DNA of 64,000 nt from Leucobacter chironomi DSM 19883 (GCF_000421845.1 NZ_ATXU01000005.1:186001-250000); one strand, 5' to 3'. Positions 1 through 8,759 are shown, numbered from the stretch's first letter. The notes: a model not told the origin generated them from the letters alone. Program-made: numbers and translations.

Positions 1-606
1 AAGCTCATCGTCACGGGGGCGACCCGCGAGGAGGCGCTCGAGCGCTCCCGCCGGGCCCTCGACGAGTTCGAGATCCAGGGCCTGCCGACCGTGCTCCCCT
101 TCCACCGCAAGATCGTGCGCGATCCGGCGTTCACCGCACCCGAGGGCACCTTCGGCGTGTACACGCTGTGGATCGAGAGCGAGTTCGAGAACGACATCGA
201 GCCCTGGGAGGGCGAGGTGCCGCCGATCGGCCAGGATCCGAAGCGTCAGACCGTCGTCGTCGAGGTCGCCGGCCGCCGTGTCGAGGTGTCGATGCCCGCG
301 ACTCTGCTGCCGCTCGTCGACCAGGAGGTCACCCGCGGGCCGGCCCCGAAGCGCGCGAAGGGCTCCGGCGTCGCGACCGCGACGGGCGACGCGGTCGCCG
401 CTCCCATGCAGGCCACGGTCGTGAAGGTCGCCGTCGAGGCGGGCCAGCAGGTCTCGGAGGGCGATCTGGTCGCCGTGCTCGAGGCCATGAAGATGGAGCA
501 GTCGCTCTACGCGCACCGCGACGGCGTGGTGGCGAACATCGACGCGCCGATCGGGCAGACCGTGCCGAACGGGCACGTGCTGCTCAGCATCGTCGATTCC
601 GAGTAG
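1..606 (+). CDS. Acyl-CoA carboxylase alpha subunit (biotin carboxylase/BCCP), 3' part
   Basis: This is the C-terminal part of an acetyl/propionyl-CoA carboxylase alpha chain; the frame is open from base 1, so the start lies upstream. The first ~30 residues match the end of the biotin carboxylase domain. A linker follows, and the last ~75 residues form a biotinyl carrier domain with the biotinylation motif EAMKMEQ near position 489, whose lysine carries biotin. The protein carboxylates biotin and passes the carboxyl group to a beta subunit, supplying malonyl- or methylmalonyl-CoA for lipid synthesis. The stop at 604-606 is followed by a strong terminator. The family is certain; the substrate cannot be told from this fragment. 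Confidence 0.93.
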   Translation, partial: KLIVTGATREEALERSRRALDEFEIQGLPTVLPFHRKIVRDPAFTAPEGTFGVYTLWIESEFENDIEPWEGEVPPIGQDPKRQTVVVEVAGRRVEVSMPATLLPLVDQEVTRGPAPKRAKGSGVATATGDAVAAPMQATVVKVAVEAGQQVSEGDLVAVLEAMKMEQSLYAHRDGVVANIDAPIGQTVPNGHVLLSIVDSE

Positions 607-670
607 TCCGGCGCCTCAGCCGCACCGCAGAGCGGACTCCGCGCTGAGCCGAAGCCGAGCCTGCGCCTCA

Positions 671-707
671 CGAAGGGCCGCCCCGATTCCGTCGGGGCGG
701 CCCTTCG
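671..707 (+). terminator. Rho-independent terminator after the carboxylase gene
   Basis: A perfect 16-bp stem (671-686 with 692-707) closes a 5-nt loop (TTCCG). It lies 65 bp after the carboxylase stop and is followed by only a weak T-rich stretch (TTG), as is common in GC-rich actinobacteria. Confidence 0.8.
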
Positions 708-815
708 TTGCGCGCGCCCGTTCGCTGCCGCGGCTCCGCTCGGGCTCGGCATGAGATCGGGCATGGAAACGGGTGGGGTTTCCACAGGATGCGCGCCTGC
801 CGTCGCGCATAGGCG

Positions 816-821
816 TAGAAT
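816..821 (+). promoter_or_regulatory. Putative -10 box TAGAAT for the MFS gene
   Basis: TAGAAT fits the actinobacterial TAnnnT -10 consensus and lies about 50 bp upstream of the ATG at 870. No clear -35 box is visible. The resulting 5' leader would be about 40 nt and contain an AAGGAAG ribosome site at about 857-863. Confidence 0.4.
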
Positions 822-869
822 GCTCTATGGGGACCATTTCATCCGATATTTGGACAAGGAAGTCAAATA

Positions 870-2240
870 ATGACAGCACCAGCGTCAGCACATCCCAGGA
901 GCACAGCCCGCGAGCGCCGCAAAGTGGTCGCAGCCTCGGTCATCGGCACCACCATCGAGTGGTACGACTTCTTCATCTACGCCTTCGCGGCGAACCTCGT
1001 GCTCGCGAAGCTCTTCTTCGAGCCGGCCGGCCCGGGCATGATGCAGATCCTCTCGCTCGTGACGATCGGCCTCTCGTTCCTCTTCCGCCCCCTCGGCGCG
1101 TTCCTCGCCGGCCACTTCGGCGACAAGCTCGGCCGCCAGCCGATGCTCGTCATCACGCTGCTGGTCATGGGCGTCGCGACCGTGGGCATCGGCCTGCTGC
1201 CCACCTACCAGTCGATCGGCCTCATGGCGCCGGTCATCCTCATCGTGCTGCGCATCCTGCAGGGCCTCTCGGCCGGCGGCGAGTGGGGCGGCGCCGTGCT
1301 CATGTCGGTCGAGCACGCCCCCGAGGGCAAGCGCGGCCTCTTCGGCGTCTTCCCCCAGCTCGGCGTGCCCTTCGGCATGCTGCTCGCCTCTGCGATGCTC
1401 GCGCTCATGCGCGTCGTCGCCCCCGGCGACGCCTTCGAGGAGTGGGGCTGGCGCGTGCCGTTCCTGTTCTCGGTCGTGCTCATCGTGATCGGCTTCATCA
1501 TCCGCCGCACCGTCGACGAGTCGCCCGTGTTCAGCGAGATCAAGCAGACCAAGAAGCAGGCCTCCGCGCCCATCGTGCAGGTCTTCAAGGCGCACACCCC
1601 GCTCGTGATCCTCGCCGCGCTGCTGTTCGCCGGTAACAACGCCGTGGGCTACATGCTCACCGGCGGCTACGTGCAGGGCCTCGCCTCCCGCCCCGAGGCC
1701 GACGGCGGCCTCGGCTACGATCCGGTGCAGGTGCAGCTCGCCGTGCTCGCATCGGCGGTCGTCTGGGCGATCTTCACCTTCATCTCGGGCCCGCTGAGCG
1801 ACCGCTTCGGCCGCAAGCCGGTCATGACCGTCGGCTGGTTCCTGCAGGCCGCAGCCGTCATCCCGCTCTTCCAGTTCGTCTTCAACGGCGGCGTCGGCGG
1901 CGTGCTCATCGGCACCAGCCTGCTCGCGGTGGGTCTCGGCCTCACCTACGGCCCCACTGCCGTCTGGTACGCCGAGACCTTCCCGGCCTCGATCCGCTAC
2001 TCGGGCATCTCGATCAGCTACGCGATCGGCGGCGTCATCGGCGGTGCCTTCGCCCCGACCATCGCGCAGATCCTGCTGCAGACCTTCGGCAGCACCTGGG
2101 CCATCGTGGTCTACCTGCTCATCATGACGGGCCTCGGCCTGCTCGCGAGCACGCTGCTCAAGGACCGCACCAACATCCCGCTCGACCCCGAGTTCGAGCA
2201 CAGCGGCCTCATCCACACCTGGGTGCCCGCGAAGCGCTAG
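870..2240 (+). CDS. MFS transporter, metabolite:H+ symporter (MHS) type
   Basis: A 456-residue, 12-helix major facilitator. The N-terminal motif [15 protein letters not shown] is typical of the MHS group (shikimate, proline/betaine, alpha-ketoglutarate and citrate symporters). The loop 2-3 signature GDKLGRQP appears near residue 85 and its repeat, SDRFGRKP, in the second half. It probably imports a small organic acid or osmolyte with protons; the substrate cannot be inferred. The ATG at 870 has an AAGGAAG ribosome site a few bases upstream. The gene is monocistronic between two terminators. Confidence 0.9.
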   Translation: MTAPASAHPRSTARERRKVVAASVIGTTIEWYDFFIYAFAANLVLAKLFFEPAGPGMMQILSLVTIGLSFLFRPLGAFLAGHFGDKLGRQPMLVITLLVMGVATVGIGLLPTYQSIGLMAPVILIVLRILQGLSAGGEWGGAVLMSVEHAPEGKRGLFGVFPQLGVPFGMLLASAMLALMRVVAPGDAFEEWGWRVPFLFSVVLIVIGFIIRRTVDESPVFSEIKQTKKQASAPIVQVFKAHTPLVILAALLFAGNNAVGYMLTGGYVQGLASRPEADGGLGYDPVQVQLAVLASAVVWAIFTFISGPLSDRFGRKPVMTVGWFLQAAAVIPLFQFVFNGGVGGVLIGTSLLAVGLGLTYGPTAVWYAETFPASIRYSGISISYAIGGVIGGAFAPTIAQILLQTFGSTWAIVVYLLIMTGLGLLASTLLKDRTNIPLDPEFEHSGLIHTWVPAKR

Positions 2241-2260
2241 TCCGCGAACTCGTGCGCAGG

Positions 2261-2292
2261 GAGGGGCGGATCCGGAAACGGATCCGCCCCTC
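2261..2292 (+). terminator. Rho-independent terminator after the MFS gene
   Basis: A perfect 14-bp stem (2261-2274 with 2279-2292) with a GAAA tetraloop lies 20 bp after the MFS stop. It is extended by one more pair at 2260/2293. Confidence 0.85.
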
Positions 2293-2340
2293 CGTGTCGT
2301 CCCGGGGAATACGCGATCCGGCACCCCGGTTGCATTCCGC

Positions 2341-3324
2341 ATGGCCGCCACCCCGCTCTCGATCCTCGACCTCGCCACCGTGGAGGCCGACGGCAGCATC
2401 GCCGACGCCTTCCGCCACTCCGTCGAGGTGGCACGTCTTGCCGAGGGCCGGGGCTACCGCCGCATCTGGTACGCTGAGCACCACAACATGCCGTCGATCG
2501 CGTCGAGCGCCACCGCGGTGCTCATCGGGCACATCGCCGCGCACACCGAGCGCATCGGACTCGGCGCCGGCGGGATCATGCTGCCGAACCACTCGCCGCT
2601 CGTCATCGCCGAGCAGTTCGGCACCCTGGCCGAGCTGCATCCCGGCCGCATCGACCTCGGCCTCGGTCGCGCGCCTGGCACCGACGGCGCCACCTTCCGC
2701 GCCCTGCGCCGCACCCACGAGGCCGCCGAGAGCTTCCCGTCCGACGTGCTCGAGCTGCAGCGCTACCTCTCCGACGAGCTTCCCCGCACAGCGGTGAACG
2801 CGTACCCGGGGCGCGGCACCCGTGTGCCGCTCACGATCCTCGGATCCAGCCTGTTCGGCGCGAGCCTCGCAGCCCAGCTGGGGCTCCCCTACTCCTTCGC
2901 CTCGCACTTCGCCCCGCAGCAGCTCACCGCGGCCGTGCAGCACTACCGCACGCACTTCGTGCCGAGCGCGGCGCACCCCGAGCCCTACGTGAGCGCGGGG
3001 ATCAACGTCGTCGCCGCCGAAACCGACGAGCAGGCCGAGGCGCTGTTCGTGCGCACCGAGATCGACCGGGTGCGGCGCTTCCTGTCGCGGGGCCGCGAGC
3101 GCGAGCTCACCGCCGATGAGGCCTCGGCGCTCGTCGACACCCCCGCCGGGGTGGAGATCCGCGGCATGCTGCAGTACACCGCGATCGGCGGCCGCGAGCG
3201 CGTGCGCGAGGAGCTGGAGGCCTTCGCCCGCTTCGCCGGCGTCGACGAGCTGATCACCGTGCACCCGGCTCCCACGCGCGCCGAGCAGCTGGCCTCGGTC
3301 AGGATCGCAGCCCCCGACGCCTGA
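2341..3324 (+). CDS. LLM-class (luciferase-like) flavin-dependent oxidoreductase
   Basis: A 327-residue protein of the bacterial luciferase-like superfamily, group resembling E. coli YhbW. It opens with the family phrase [10 protein letters not shown]. Further hallmarks are [13 protein letters not shown] near residues 40-52, the [11 protein letters not shown] segment and [14 protein letters not shown]. Such enzymes use reduced FMN (or F420 in some actinobacteria) to monooxygenate or reduce small substrates; none is indicated here. No clear ribosome site precedes the ATG at 2341, but the conserved N-terminus begins right after it, so this start is likely. It is convergent with mtnD. Confidence 0.88.
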   Translation: MAATPLSILDLATVEADGSIADAFRHSVEVARLAEGRGYRRIWYAEHHNMPSIASSATAVLIGHIAAHTERIGLGAGGIMLPNHSPLVIAEQFGTLAELHPGRIDLGLGRAPGTDGATFRALRRTHEAAESFPSDVLELQRYLSDELPRTAVNAYPGRGTRVPLTILGSSLFGASLAAQLGLPYSFASHFAPQQLTAAVQHYRTHFVPSAAHPEPYVSAGINVVAAETDEQAEALFVRTEIDRVRRFLSRGRERELTADEASALVDTPAGVEIRGMLQYTAIGGRERVREELEAFARFAGVDELITVHPAPTRAEQLASVRIAAPDA

Positions 3325-3382
3325 ACCGGTCATCACCCAAGCCCGCTCCGGCACCGTTTCAGGCAGGGAAGCGAACGTCCGT

Positions 3383-3411
3383 GGCTCTCCGTCTCTGGGG
3401 TGGAGAGAGCC
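3383..3411. terminator. Hairpin between convergent LLM oxidoreductase and mtnD
   Basis: A 7-bp stem (3383-3389 with 3405-3411) with a 15-nt loop lies between two convergent genes. It may act in both directions, but the stem is short and has no T tract. Confidence 0.4.
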
Positions 3412-3433
3412 GCCGTTCGGCGTGCCCGCCCGC

Positions 3434-4021
3434 TCAGGCGGCGGCCAGTTCCTTGCGTCGCGCGTACAGCTGATCGAAGGTCGCGAACTTCTCGGCGATG
3501 GAGCTGCCGGTGAAGTGCCCGACCCAGCCGTCGTGCTCGTGGAAGAAGCGGATCGAAGTGAACTCGGGTTCGGTGCCCATGTCGAACCAGTGGGTCGTGT
3601 TGGCGGGCACCGACACGAGGTCGCCCGGCTCGCAGTAGAGCGCGTGCACCCTGCCGTTCACGTGGAGGTAGAACACTCCCGCGCCCTTCGCGAAGAAGCG
3701 GTCCTCATCGTCGTCGTGCCGGTGCTCCGAGAGGAACTTCTCACGGGCGGGACCCTTCGCCTCGTCGTAGCCCGGCTGACCCGGAGTCAGACCCATGATG
3801 TCGACGAGGGTGTACCCCTCCTGCTGCTTCACGGCCTCGATCTCGTCGGTGTAGAGCGCGAAGATCTCGTCGAGCGTCGCGTCGGCGGCGAAGTCCTTGA
3901 CCTCCCAGTGCGAGAAGCGCGCGCCGAGCTTCGTCAGCTCCGCGAGGATCTCGGCGTCGTCGGTGGTCTCGAGCACGGGGGTCTCGGGGTCGTTCTCGTT
4001 CCAGACCGTGAGCAGCGTCAT
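3434..4021 (-). CDS. mtnD: Acireductone dioxygenase (ARD)
   Basis: A 195-residue cupin enzyme of the methionine salvage pathway. It oxidises acireductone to formate and the 2-keto acid precursor of methionine (with bound Fe) or follows an off-pathway CO-forming route (with Ni). The metal-binding motif HRHDDDE (HxHxxxE) and the later NTTHWF histidine are present, as is the family segment EHRHDDDEDRFF. The start at 4021 is preceded by a GGAG ribosome site; an upstream in-frame ATG at 4066 adds 15 residues unlike the family. It lies 229 bp downstream of mtnB on the same strand, separated by a hairpin, so it may have its own promoter. Confidence 0.93.
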   Translation of the reverse strand: MTLLTVWNENDPETPVLETTDDAEILAELTKLGARFSHWEVKDFAADATLDEIFALYTDEIEAVKQQEGYTLVDIMGLTPGQPGYDEAKGPAREKFLSEHRHDDDEDRFFAKGAGVFYLHVNGRVHALYCEPGDLVSVPANTTHWFDMGTEPEFTSIRFFHEHDGWVGHFTGSSIAEKFATFDQLYARRKELAAA

Positions 4022-4147
4022 GGTGTCTCCTCTGTGTGCGGGTACCCGATGTCCCCCATCGAGCATCGATTTCGGGCCATCATCTCATCCGGCGCCCGCA
4101 GCCCGCGCAGAGGCGGTAACACAACGACGTCCCGACGTAACATTCCG

Positions 4148-4176
4148 ACCGGGCGGCGCGCTGCGCGCCGCCCGGT
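4148..4176 (-). terminator. Strong hairpin between mtnB and mtnD
   Basis: A perfect 13-bp GC-rich stem (4148-4160 with 4164-4176) and 3-nt loop lies 75 bp after the mtnB stop. It may terminate or attenuate the mtnCB transcript before mtnD. No T tract follows. Confidence 0.6.
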
Positions 4177-4250
4177 CACCGCCCGGTTGGCTCGCGTCTC
4201 GGACCCGTCGTGGTGGCACGCCCCCTGGGCCGCGCTCGTCGCGGAGCAGC

Positions 4251-4901
4251 TCAGCCGGTGACGGCCACGAGGTAGCGCAGCAGCCACTCGGCGACCTCGA
4301 GGTGGCGTCGCGCCGCCGAGATGCTGCCGCCCCACGCATACATGCCGTGGCCGGCGACGATGAGCGCTGGCACCTCGGGCACCTCGTCGGTGGGCGTGCG
4401 GTAGACCTCATCGAAGCGGGCGGCCTCGACCGCCATGTCCTGGTGGTTCTGGATCACCGGGATCCGCACGACCGCGTCGTGGGCGGGGTGGCCGATGCCC
4501 TTCAGCATCTCGAGATCCCGGATCTCAACGCCGTCGGGCCAACGATGGCCGGCGATGACGGCGTCGACCGCGTGCACGTGGAAGATCGCTTCGGCCCCGG
4601 TGCGGGCCGCGATGTGGGCGTGCAGGCCGGCCTCCGCCGACGGCGGCCGCGGATCGCCGGGATCGGCCGATCCGCCACCCTCGCCCACGAGCACCACATC
4701 GCGCTCGGTGAGCTCCGACTTGTCGAGCCCCGACGCGGTGACGGCGAGCAGCAGCGGGTGCCGTTCCACCACGACCGACAGGTTGCCGCCGGTGCCGCGC
4801 ATCCAGCCGTAGCCGGCGAAGCGCGCCGATTCGGCGGCCAGAGCTCGGCCCGCCTCGCGCACGCGCTCAAGCGAGACCAGTTCGGGGGCGAGGAGGCTCA
4901 C
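4251..4901 (-). CDS. mtnB: Methylthioribulose-1-phosphate dehydratase
   Basis: A 216-residue class II aldolase/adducin-fold enzyme that dehydrates 5-methylthioribulose 1-phosphate in methionine salvage. The zinc ligands appear in FHVHAVDAV and the C-terminal IVAGHGMYAWG. GTGGNLSVV near residues 36-44 and TASGLDKSEL are family motifs. The GTG start at 4901 overlaps the mtnC stop as GTGA, which argues for translational coupling and against any longer version. It is followed by mtnD, so the gene order matches consecutive pathway steps. Confidence 0.93.
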   Translation of the reverse strand: MSLLAPELVSLERVREAGRALAAESARFAGYGWMRGTGGNLSVVVERHPLLLAVTASGLDKSELTERDVVLVGEGGGSADPGDPRPPSAEAGLHAHIAARTGAEAIFHVHAVDAVIAGHRWPDGVEIRDLEMLKGIGHPAHDAVVRIPVIQNHQDMAVEAARFDEVYRTPTDEVPEVPALIVAGHGMYAWGGSISAARRHLEVAEWLLRYLVAVTG

Positions 4902-5617
4902 GACGCCACCTCGATCTCGTCGAAGCTCGCGACCGCAGGCGCCCCGGCGGCGGCGAAGTCGGATCCCGCCCACGGCTCGCCCTCGCGATCGAGGGCGACG
5001 ACCTGCCAGCCCGCGGCCCGAGCGGCGGCGACCTCCTCGGGGTGGTCGGTGAGGAAGAGGGTGCGATCCGGATCCGTGCCGAGCGCCTCGGCGATCCGCT
5101 CGTACGAGGCGGGCTCCTTCTTGGGTCCCGCGTTGGCGGTGTCGAACCAGGCCTCGACGATGGCCGAGAGGTCGCCCTGCGGGGCGTGGCGGAACCACGG
5201 CTTCTGCGATGTGACCGACCCCGACGAGTACACGGCCAGACGGATCCCGCGCTCGTGCCAGGCGCGCAGCCGCGGGGGCGCGTCGTCGAAGAAGTGCGAC
5301 GTGATCTCGCCCGCCGCGAACCCCTCGGCCCAGATGATGCCCTGCAGCGTCTTCAGCGGCGTCGACTTCACGTCGGACGCCATCAGCGCGCGCAGCGCGT
5401 CGGCGACCTCGGCGTCGGAGGCGTCCTCTGCGATCCCGCTCTCGGCGATCGCCTGCCGCCGCGCCTCGCGCACCGGGCCGTCGTCGCGCCCCAGCACCTC
5501 CTCGAGGCGGGGCCGCGCGTAGTCGTACAGGTCGCCCAGGATGAACCCCGCCGCGCTCGTCGTCCCCTCGAGGTCGATGACCACCGCGTCGGCGGTCACT
5601 GGAATCGTCGCGGGCAT
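4898..5617 (-). CDS. mtnC: Acireductone synthase (enolase-phosphatase)
   Basis: A 239-residue HAD-superfamily enzyme that enolises and dephosphorylates diketomethylthiopentyl phosphate to acireductone. HAD motif I is the MtnC-type VIDLEGTTSAAGFI near the N-terminus. Other family segments are YSSGSVTSQKPWF and FDTANAGPKKEPASY, with motif IV FLTDHPEEVAAARAAGW. The ATG at 5617 has a GGAGG site 5 nt upstream. It is the first gene of mtnCB, with a 291-bp divergent region to an aminotransferase likely to catalyse the last salvage step. Confidence 0.94.
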   Translation of the reverse strand: MPATIPVTADAVVIDLEGTTSAAGFILGDLYDYARPRLEEVLGRDDGPVREARRQAIAESGIAEDASDAEVADALRALMASDVKSTPLKTLQGIIWAEGFAAGEITSHFFDDAPPRLRAWHERGIRLAVYSSGSVTSQKPWFRHAPQGDLSAIVEAWFDTANAGPKKEPASYERIAEALGTDPDRTLFLTDHPEEVAAARAAGWQVVALDREGEPWAGSDFAAAGAPAVASFDEIEVAS

Positions 5618-5908
5618 CGTACCTCCGTGGAACGTATCGGGTTGCGGATCCGGACTCGCGGCGGGAGACCCGCGCGCCCGCCGCAAGCGTGCACTCTGAT
5701 GCGTCAAGCTACCACCGCACCGCACGCTCCCACCCACGCGTTACGCCCCGTTGCAGCTGCCTGCGGCACGCTGCGGCGCGGGCCGCTCGAGCCCGCCCGG
5801 ATCCCGTTCGTTCTCGGCCTCCGCCTCCCGGATCCGGGGCGCCCGGGGCTGTGTCGCGCGGCGACACGCGACCAGAGGCGGCCCCGGTCCGCGGCCTAGA
5901 CTGGAGGG
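5618..5908. promoter_or_regulatory. Divergent promoter region between mtnC and the aminotransferase
   Basis: The 291-bp region separates two divergent salvage genes. On the plus strand a -10 box TAGACT (5897-5902) sits 6 nt before the GTG start at 5909, giving a probable leaderless mRNA. A palindromic core GTGTCGC-gcg-GCGACAC lies at 5851-5867, followed by CGCGACCA; it resembles the palindromes at 42.05 and 45.17 kb. No SAM riboswitch fold was recognised, and no convincing minus-strand promoter for mtnC. Confidence 0.5.
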
Positions 5909-7141
5909 GTGTTGCAGAGATGGCGAGATGTGGCCCGGGCGAGCGGTCTCGCCTCCCCCGACGGGTCGGCCAGGCCCACGATCTTCGCCGAGATGACGGT
6001 GCTCGCGCAGCGCACCGGCGCCGCCAACCTCGGCCAGGGCTTCCCCGACAGCGACGGACCAGCCTGGATTCGCGAGATCGCCGCGGCCGCGATCCGCGAC
6101 GGCGTCAACCAGTACCCGCCCGGTCGCGGCGCGCCGGAACTACGACGCGCCGTCGCCGCGCACCAGCTGCGGCGCTACGGCATCGAACTCGACCCCGAGC
6201 GCGAGGTGCTCGTGACGGCGGGCGCCACCGAGGCCATCGCGGCGGCGGTGCTCGCCCTCGCAGGTCCCGGCGACGAGGTGGTCACACTCGAACCCTTCTA
6301 CGACTCGCACGCCGCCGCCATCGCGATGGCGGGCGCCACCCACGTCACCGTGCCGCTCGTTCCCGGCCCCGACGGCTTCCGCCTCGACACGGCGGCTCTC
6401 GGCACCGCCGTCTCCGAGCGCACCCGCATCATCCTCGTCAACACGCCGCACAATCCGACGGGCACCGTGCTGTCACGGCCGGAGCTGCAGCTCATCGCCG
6501 ACGCGGCACGACGGGCCGACGCGCTCGTCGTCACCGATGAGGTCTACGAGCACCTCACCTTCGACGGCGTCACCCACACCCCGATCGCCGCGCTGCCCGG
6601 CATGGCCGAGCGCACCCTCACCATCTCCTCCGCGGGCAAGACCTTCTCGCTGACGGGCTGGAAGATCGGCTGGGTCGCGGGGCCCGCCGAACTCATCGAA
6701 GCCGTCACCGCCATCAAGCAGTTCCTCACGTACAGCGGCGGCGCCCCCTTCCAACCCGCGATCGCGCGCGCCCTCGTCGACGGCGACCCCGATATCGCCG
6801 CACTGCGCGACTCGCTCTCCGCCCGCCGCGATCTGCTCGTGGCCGGCTTGCGCGACGCGGGCTTCGAGCTGGTCGTGCCGGCCGGCACCTATTTCGTCTG
6901 CGCCGATGCGACGCCGTTCCTCGCCGAGGGCGACGACGGCGCCGCATTCGCCCGCGCTCTGCCCGAGCGCGCCGGGGTGGCGACGGTTCCGGTCAGCGCG
7001 TTCTGCCGCGAGGGATCCGCCACTTCGCAGGCGCTCGCGCCCTGGGTGCGTTTCACATTCGTCAAAGACGAGCAGACGCTGCGCACCGCCGTCGAGCGGC
7101 TGCGCGAGCTGGATCCGAGGAGAGGAGCAGTGCAGCGATGA
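5909..7141 (+). CDS. PLP-dependent aminotransferase class I/II, probable methionine aminotransferase
   Basis: A 410-residue fold-type I aminotransferase like YbdL/KAT. Hallmarks are the N-terminal LGQGFPDSDGP, NTPHNPTGTVLS, VTDEVYEHLTFDG and the PLP-lysine segment SSAGKTFSLTGWKIGW near residues 231-246. YbdL/kynurenine aminotransferase-type enzymes often use methionine or its keto acid. Its position opposite mtnC suggests that it aminates 4-methylthio-2-oxobutyrate in the final step of methionine salvage; this is inferred from context. The GTG at 5909 follows a TAGACT box by 6 nt and is probably leaderless. The stop overlaps the next gene as ATGA. Confidence 0.88.
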   Translation: MLQRWRDVARASGLASPDGSARPTIFAEMTVLAQRTGAANLGQGFPDSDGPAWIREIAAAAIRDGVNQYPPGRGAPELRRAVAAHQLRRYGIELDPEREVLVTAGATEAIAAAVLALAGPGDEVVTLEPFYDSHAAAIAMAGATHVTVPLVPGPDGFRLDTAALGTAVSERTRIILVNTPHNPTGTVLSRPELQLIADAARRADALVVTDEVYEHLTFDGVTHTPIAALPGMAERTLTISSAGKTFSLTGWKIGWVAGPAELIEAVTAIKQFLTYSGGAPFQPAIARALVDGDPDIAALRDSLSARRDLLVAGLRDAGFELVVPAGTYFVCADATPFLAEGDDGAAFARALPERAGVATVPVSAFCREGSATSQALAPWVRFTFVKDEQTLRTAVERLRELDPRRGAVQR

Positions 7142-7611
7142 ATCGTGTCGTCGCCGTGGTCGGAGTGGTGCTGGCGCTCTGGATGGCCGCAGGCCGGTGG
7201 GTGTTCGGCATCGGCGGGCCGCTCACCTGGTGGTACCTGCCCACGATCGGGCTGGTGTTCGTCGCGCTGCACCTCTGGCTGGCGCGCCGCCTGCGGATCA
7301 CACGGGCCCGCAACCGCCGCACCAGCCGCAGCACCGTCGTCTCGCTCGCGCTCTCCTGGGCCTGCGCGATCGGCTTCGGCTTGACCGTGCCGGATGTCTC
7401 CGACGGCGCCCTCGTCTCGGTGCTCAGCCTCGCGGCGGGATCGTCCTTCTCGAGCGAGATGTCGATCGCGCTCTGCAACCCGCTCGGCATCCTCGCCTTC
7501 GCACTGCTGGTCGCCGCCATCGCCTTCGCGCACGCAGACGCTCGCGACCCGAAGCCCGAGGAGGACGAGTACCCGGGCGAGGGCGATATGGTGCCGCACC
7601 CGCTGGGCTGA
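7138..7611 (+). CDS. Small integral membrane protein, unknown function
   Basis: A 157-residue protein with about four hydrophobic helices: residues ~4-24, ~30-48, ~65-85 and ~115-135. A basic loop (RRLRITRARNRR) follows helix 2, and the C-terminal tail is acidic and prolines-rich (KPEEDEYPGEG). The ATG overlaps the aminotransferase stop (ATGA), so the two are probably co-expressed. I recognise no family. A transport or accessory role in salvage is possible but unsupported. Confidence 0.75.
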   Translation: MNRVVAVVGVVLALWMAAGRWVFGIGGPLTWWYLPTIGLVFVALHLWLARRLRITRARNRRTSRSTVVSLALSWACAIGFGLTVPDVSDGALVSVLSLAAGSSFSSEMSIALCNPLGILAFALLVAAIAFAHADARDPKPEEDEYPGEGDMVPHPLG

Positions 7612-7664
7612 TCCGCACTCCGCTTTCGCGTTTCGGCCGGCTCGCCCCAAACAGCGCCGAAAGA

Positions 7665-7680
7665 TGCCACCATGGTGGCA
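7665..7680. repeat. 16-nt perfect palindrome at the start of a DUF7882 gene
   Basis: TGCCACCATGGTGGCA is a perfect 16-nt inverted repeat whose last base is the A of the ATG at 7680. It could be an operator or an RNA hairpin that occludes the start codon. Chance occurrence in GC-rich DNA is not excluded. Confidence 0.5.
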
Positions 7681-8003
7681 TGGGCTTCCTCACTTACGGC
7701 GGCGCGCAGGAGTTCGAGTTCGACGACCGCACGCTCGCCCACCTCAAAGTCGCGATCACTATCAAGCTGCGGAGGCAGGAGAGCTTCCTCATGAGCTGGA
7801 GCGTGCCGGTGGAACGCGGCGGAGGGCGAGTCTCGATCTGGCTCACGCCGTCGATCCCGCTCTCATTCCGCTTCGCGGGCAGCCGCGCACCGCAGCTCGA
7901 CAAGCACTGGCTGTCGGTCTTGAACGAGCTTTCGAACACGCCGCGGGGGCTCGTCGTCATCTCCGAGCAGGAGGCGCAGCAGCACTTGGCAGAGCAGAAC
8001 TAG
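7680..8003 (+). CDS. DUF7882 family small protein, first of a tandem pair
   Basis: A 107-residue protein of a family common in Microbacteriaceae and often mislabelled 'ATP-dependent DNA ligase'. The N-terminal phrase MGFLTYGGAQEFEFDDRTLA and the segment LAHLKVAITIKLRRQESF are typical, as is the SIWLTPSIPLSFRFAGS strand region. It has no ligase motif, so the ligase name should not be used. The product is probably a small cytosolic beta-rich protein. The start lies inside a perfect palindrome. The next gene is a diverged copy 8 bp downstream. Confidence 0.8.
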   Translation: MGFLTYGGAQEFEFDDRTLAHLKVAITIKLRRQESFLMSWSVPVERGGGRVSIWLTPSIPLSFRFAGSRAPQLDKHWLSVLNELSNTPRGLVVISEQEAQQHLAEQN

Positions 8004-8011
8004 GAGCACAC

Positions 8012-8305
8012 ATGGGTCACCTGAATTACGGCAACGGCGCAAGGTTCACCTTCGACGACCGACTGCTGACGCACCTGCGCACGGTCATCCTCGCGAAGCT
8101 CAATCTGCAGGAGAGCCTCGTCTTCACCTGGAGCGACGATCAGCAGCAGCACAGCATCTGGCTGCATCCCTCAGTGCCCGTGCACTTCGAGTTCGACGAG
8201 CGCTCGACCGACGAGTTGAACCCGGCGTGGATCGAGCAGCTGCTCGCGTTCGCCAACTCGCAGGGCGGGCTGCGCCTCGTCGAGGAGCCGCCGCAGCCCA
8301 GCTGA
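8012..8305 (+). CDS. DUF7882 family small protein, second of a tandem pair
   Basis: A 97-residue paralogue of the preceding gene. It shares GHLNYGNGARFTFDDRLLTH, a LAKLNLQESLVFTWS segment and the IWLHPSVPVHFEFDE block, but overall identity looks low, so the duplication is old. An AGGAG ribosome site lies 5 nt before the ATG. The pair is almost certainly cotranscribed and may form a heteromer. The function is unknown. Confidence 0.8.
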   Translation: MGHLNYGNGARFTFDDRLLTHLRTVILAKLNLQESLVFTWSDDQQQHSIWLHPSVPVHFEFDERSTDELNPAWIEQLLAFANSQGGLRLVEEPPQPS

Positions 8306-8473
8306 TCCGCTCTCCAGCCCGGACCCGCCCGGCGGTGATGCCGCAGCGTTCTTGTACCGCAATGTGCATGCGCTCCGCAAGCCCCTGGAGCCTCCCCTGC
8401 GACCGGAGTAGCGTCGAGATCACCCGAGCGGCCCCGTTCACAGGCGGGTCCGCTTCATGGAAAGGAGCAGGAC

Positions 8474-8743
8474 ATGGGTTTCATTGCTTTTCTCGTGCTC
8501 GGTCTGATCGCTGGAGCCATCGCCAAGGCGATCCTGCCGGGAAGGCAGGGCGGCGGCTGGTTCGTGACGCTGCTTCTCGGCGTCGTGGGCGCGATGCTCG
8601 GCGGCTGGCTGGGTTCGGTGATCTTCGGAGCGAGCCTGCAGGAGTTCTGGTCGCTCCAGACCTGGCTGCTCGCCATCGGCGGCTCCGTCGTGGTGCTGCT
8701 GATCTGGGGCCTCATCGTCGGCCGCAGGGGCGCCGCCGACTGA
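8474..8743 (+). CDS. GlsB/YeaQ/YmgE family stress-response membrane protein
   Basis: An 89-residue protein with three hydrophobic helices. It shows the family's glycine pattern: GLIAGAIAKAILPGRQGGG near residues 10-28, then LLGVVGAMLGGWLG. Members (transglycosylase-associated proteins) are induced by general stress, and GlsB is a membrane anchor for Asp23 in Firmicutes; the actinobacterial role is not established. An AAAGGAG site precedes the ATG, and a strong terminator follows, so the gene is monocistronic. Confidence 0.9.
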   Translation: MGFIAFLVLGLIAGAIAKAILPGRQGGGWFVTLLLGVVGAMLGGWLGSVIFGASLQEFWSLQTWLLAIGGSVVVLLIWGLIVGRRGAAD

Positions 8744-8759
8744 CTCCGTCGTCGCACGC

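Noticed and set aside
7138-7141. Separate start for the small membrane protein further downstream
   Set aside because: The ATG at 7138 overlaps the preceding stop and leads directly into the first hydrophobic helix.
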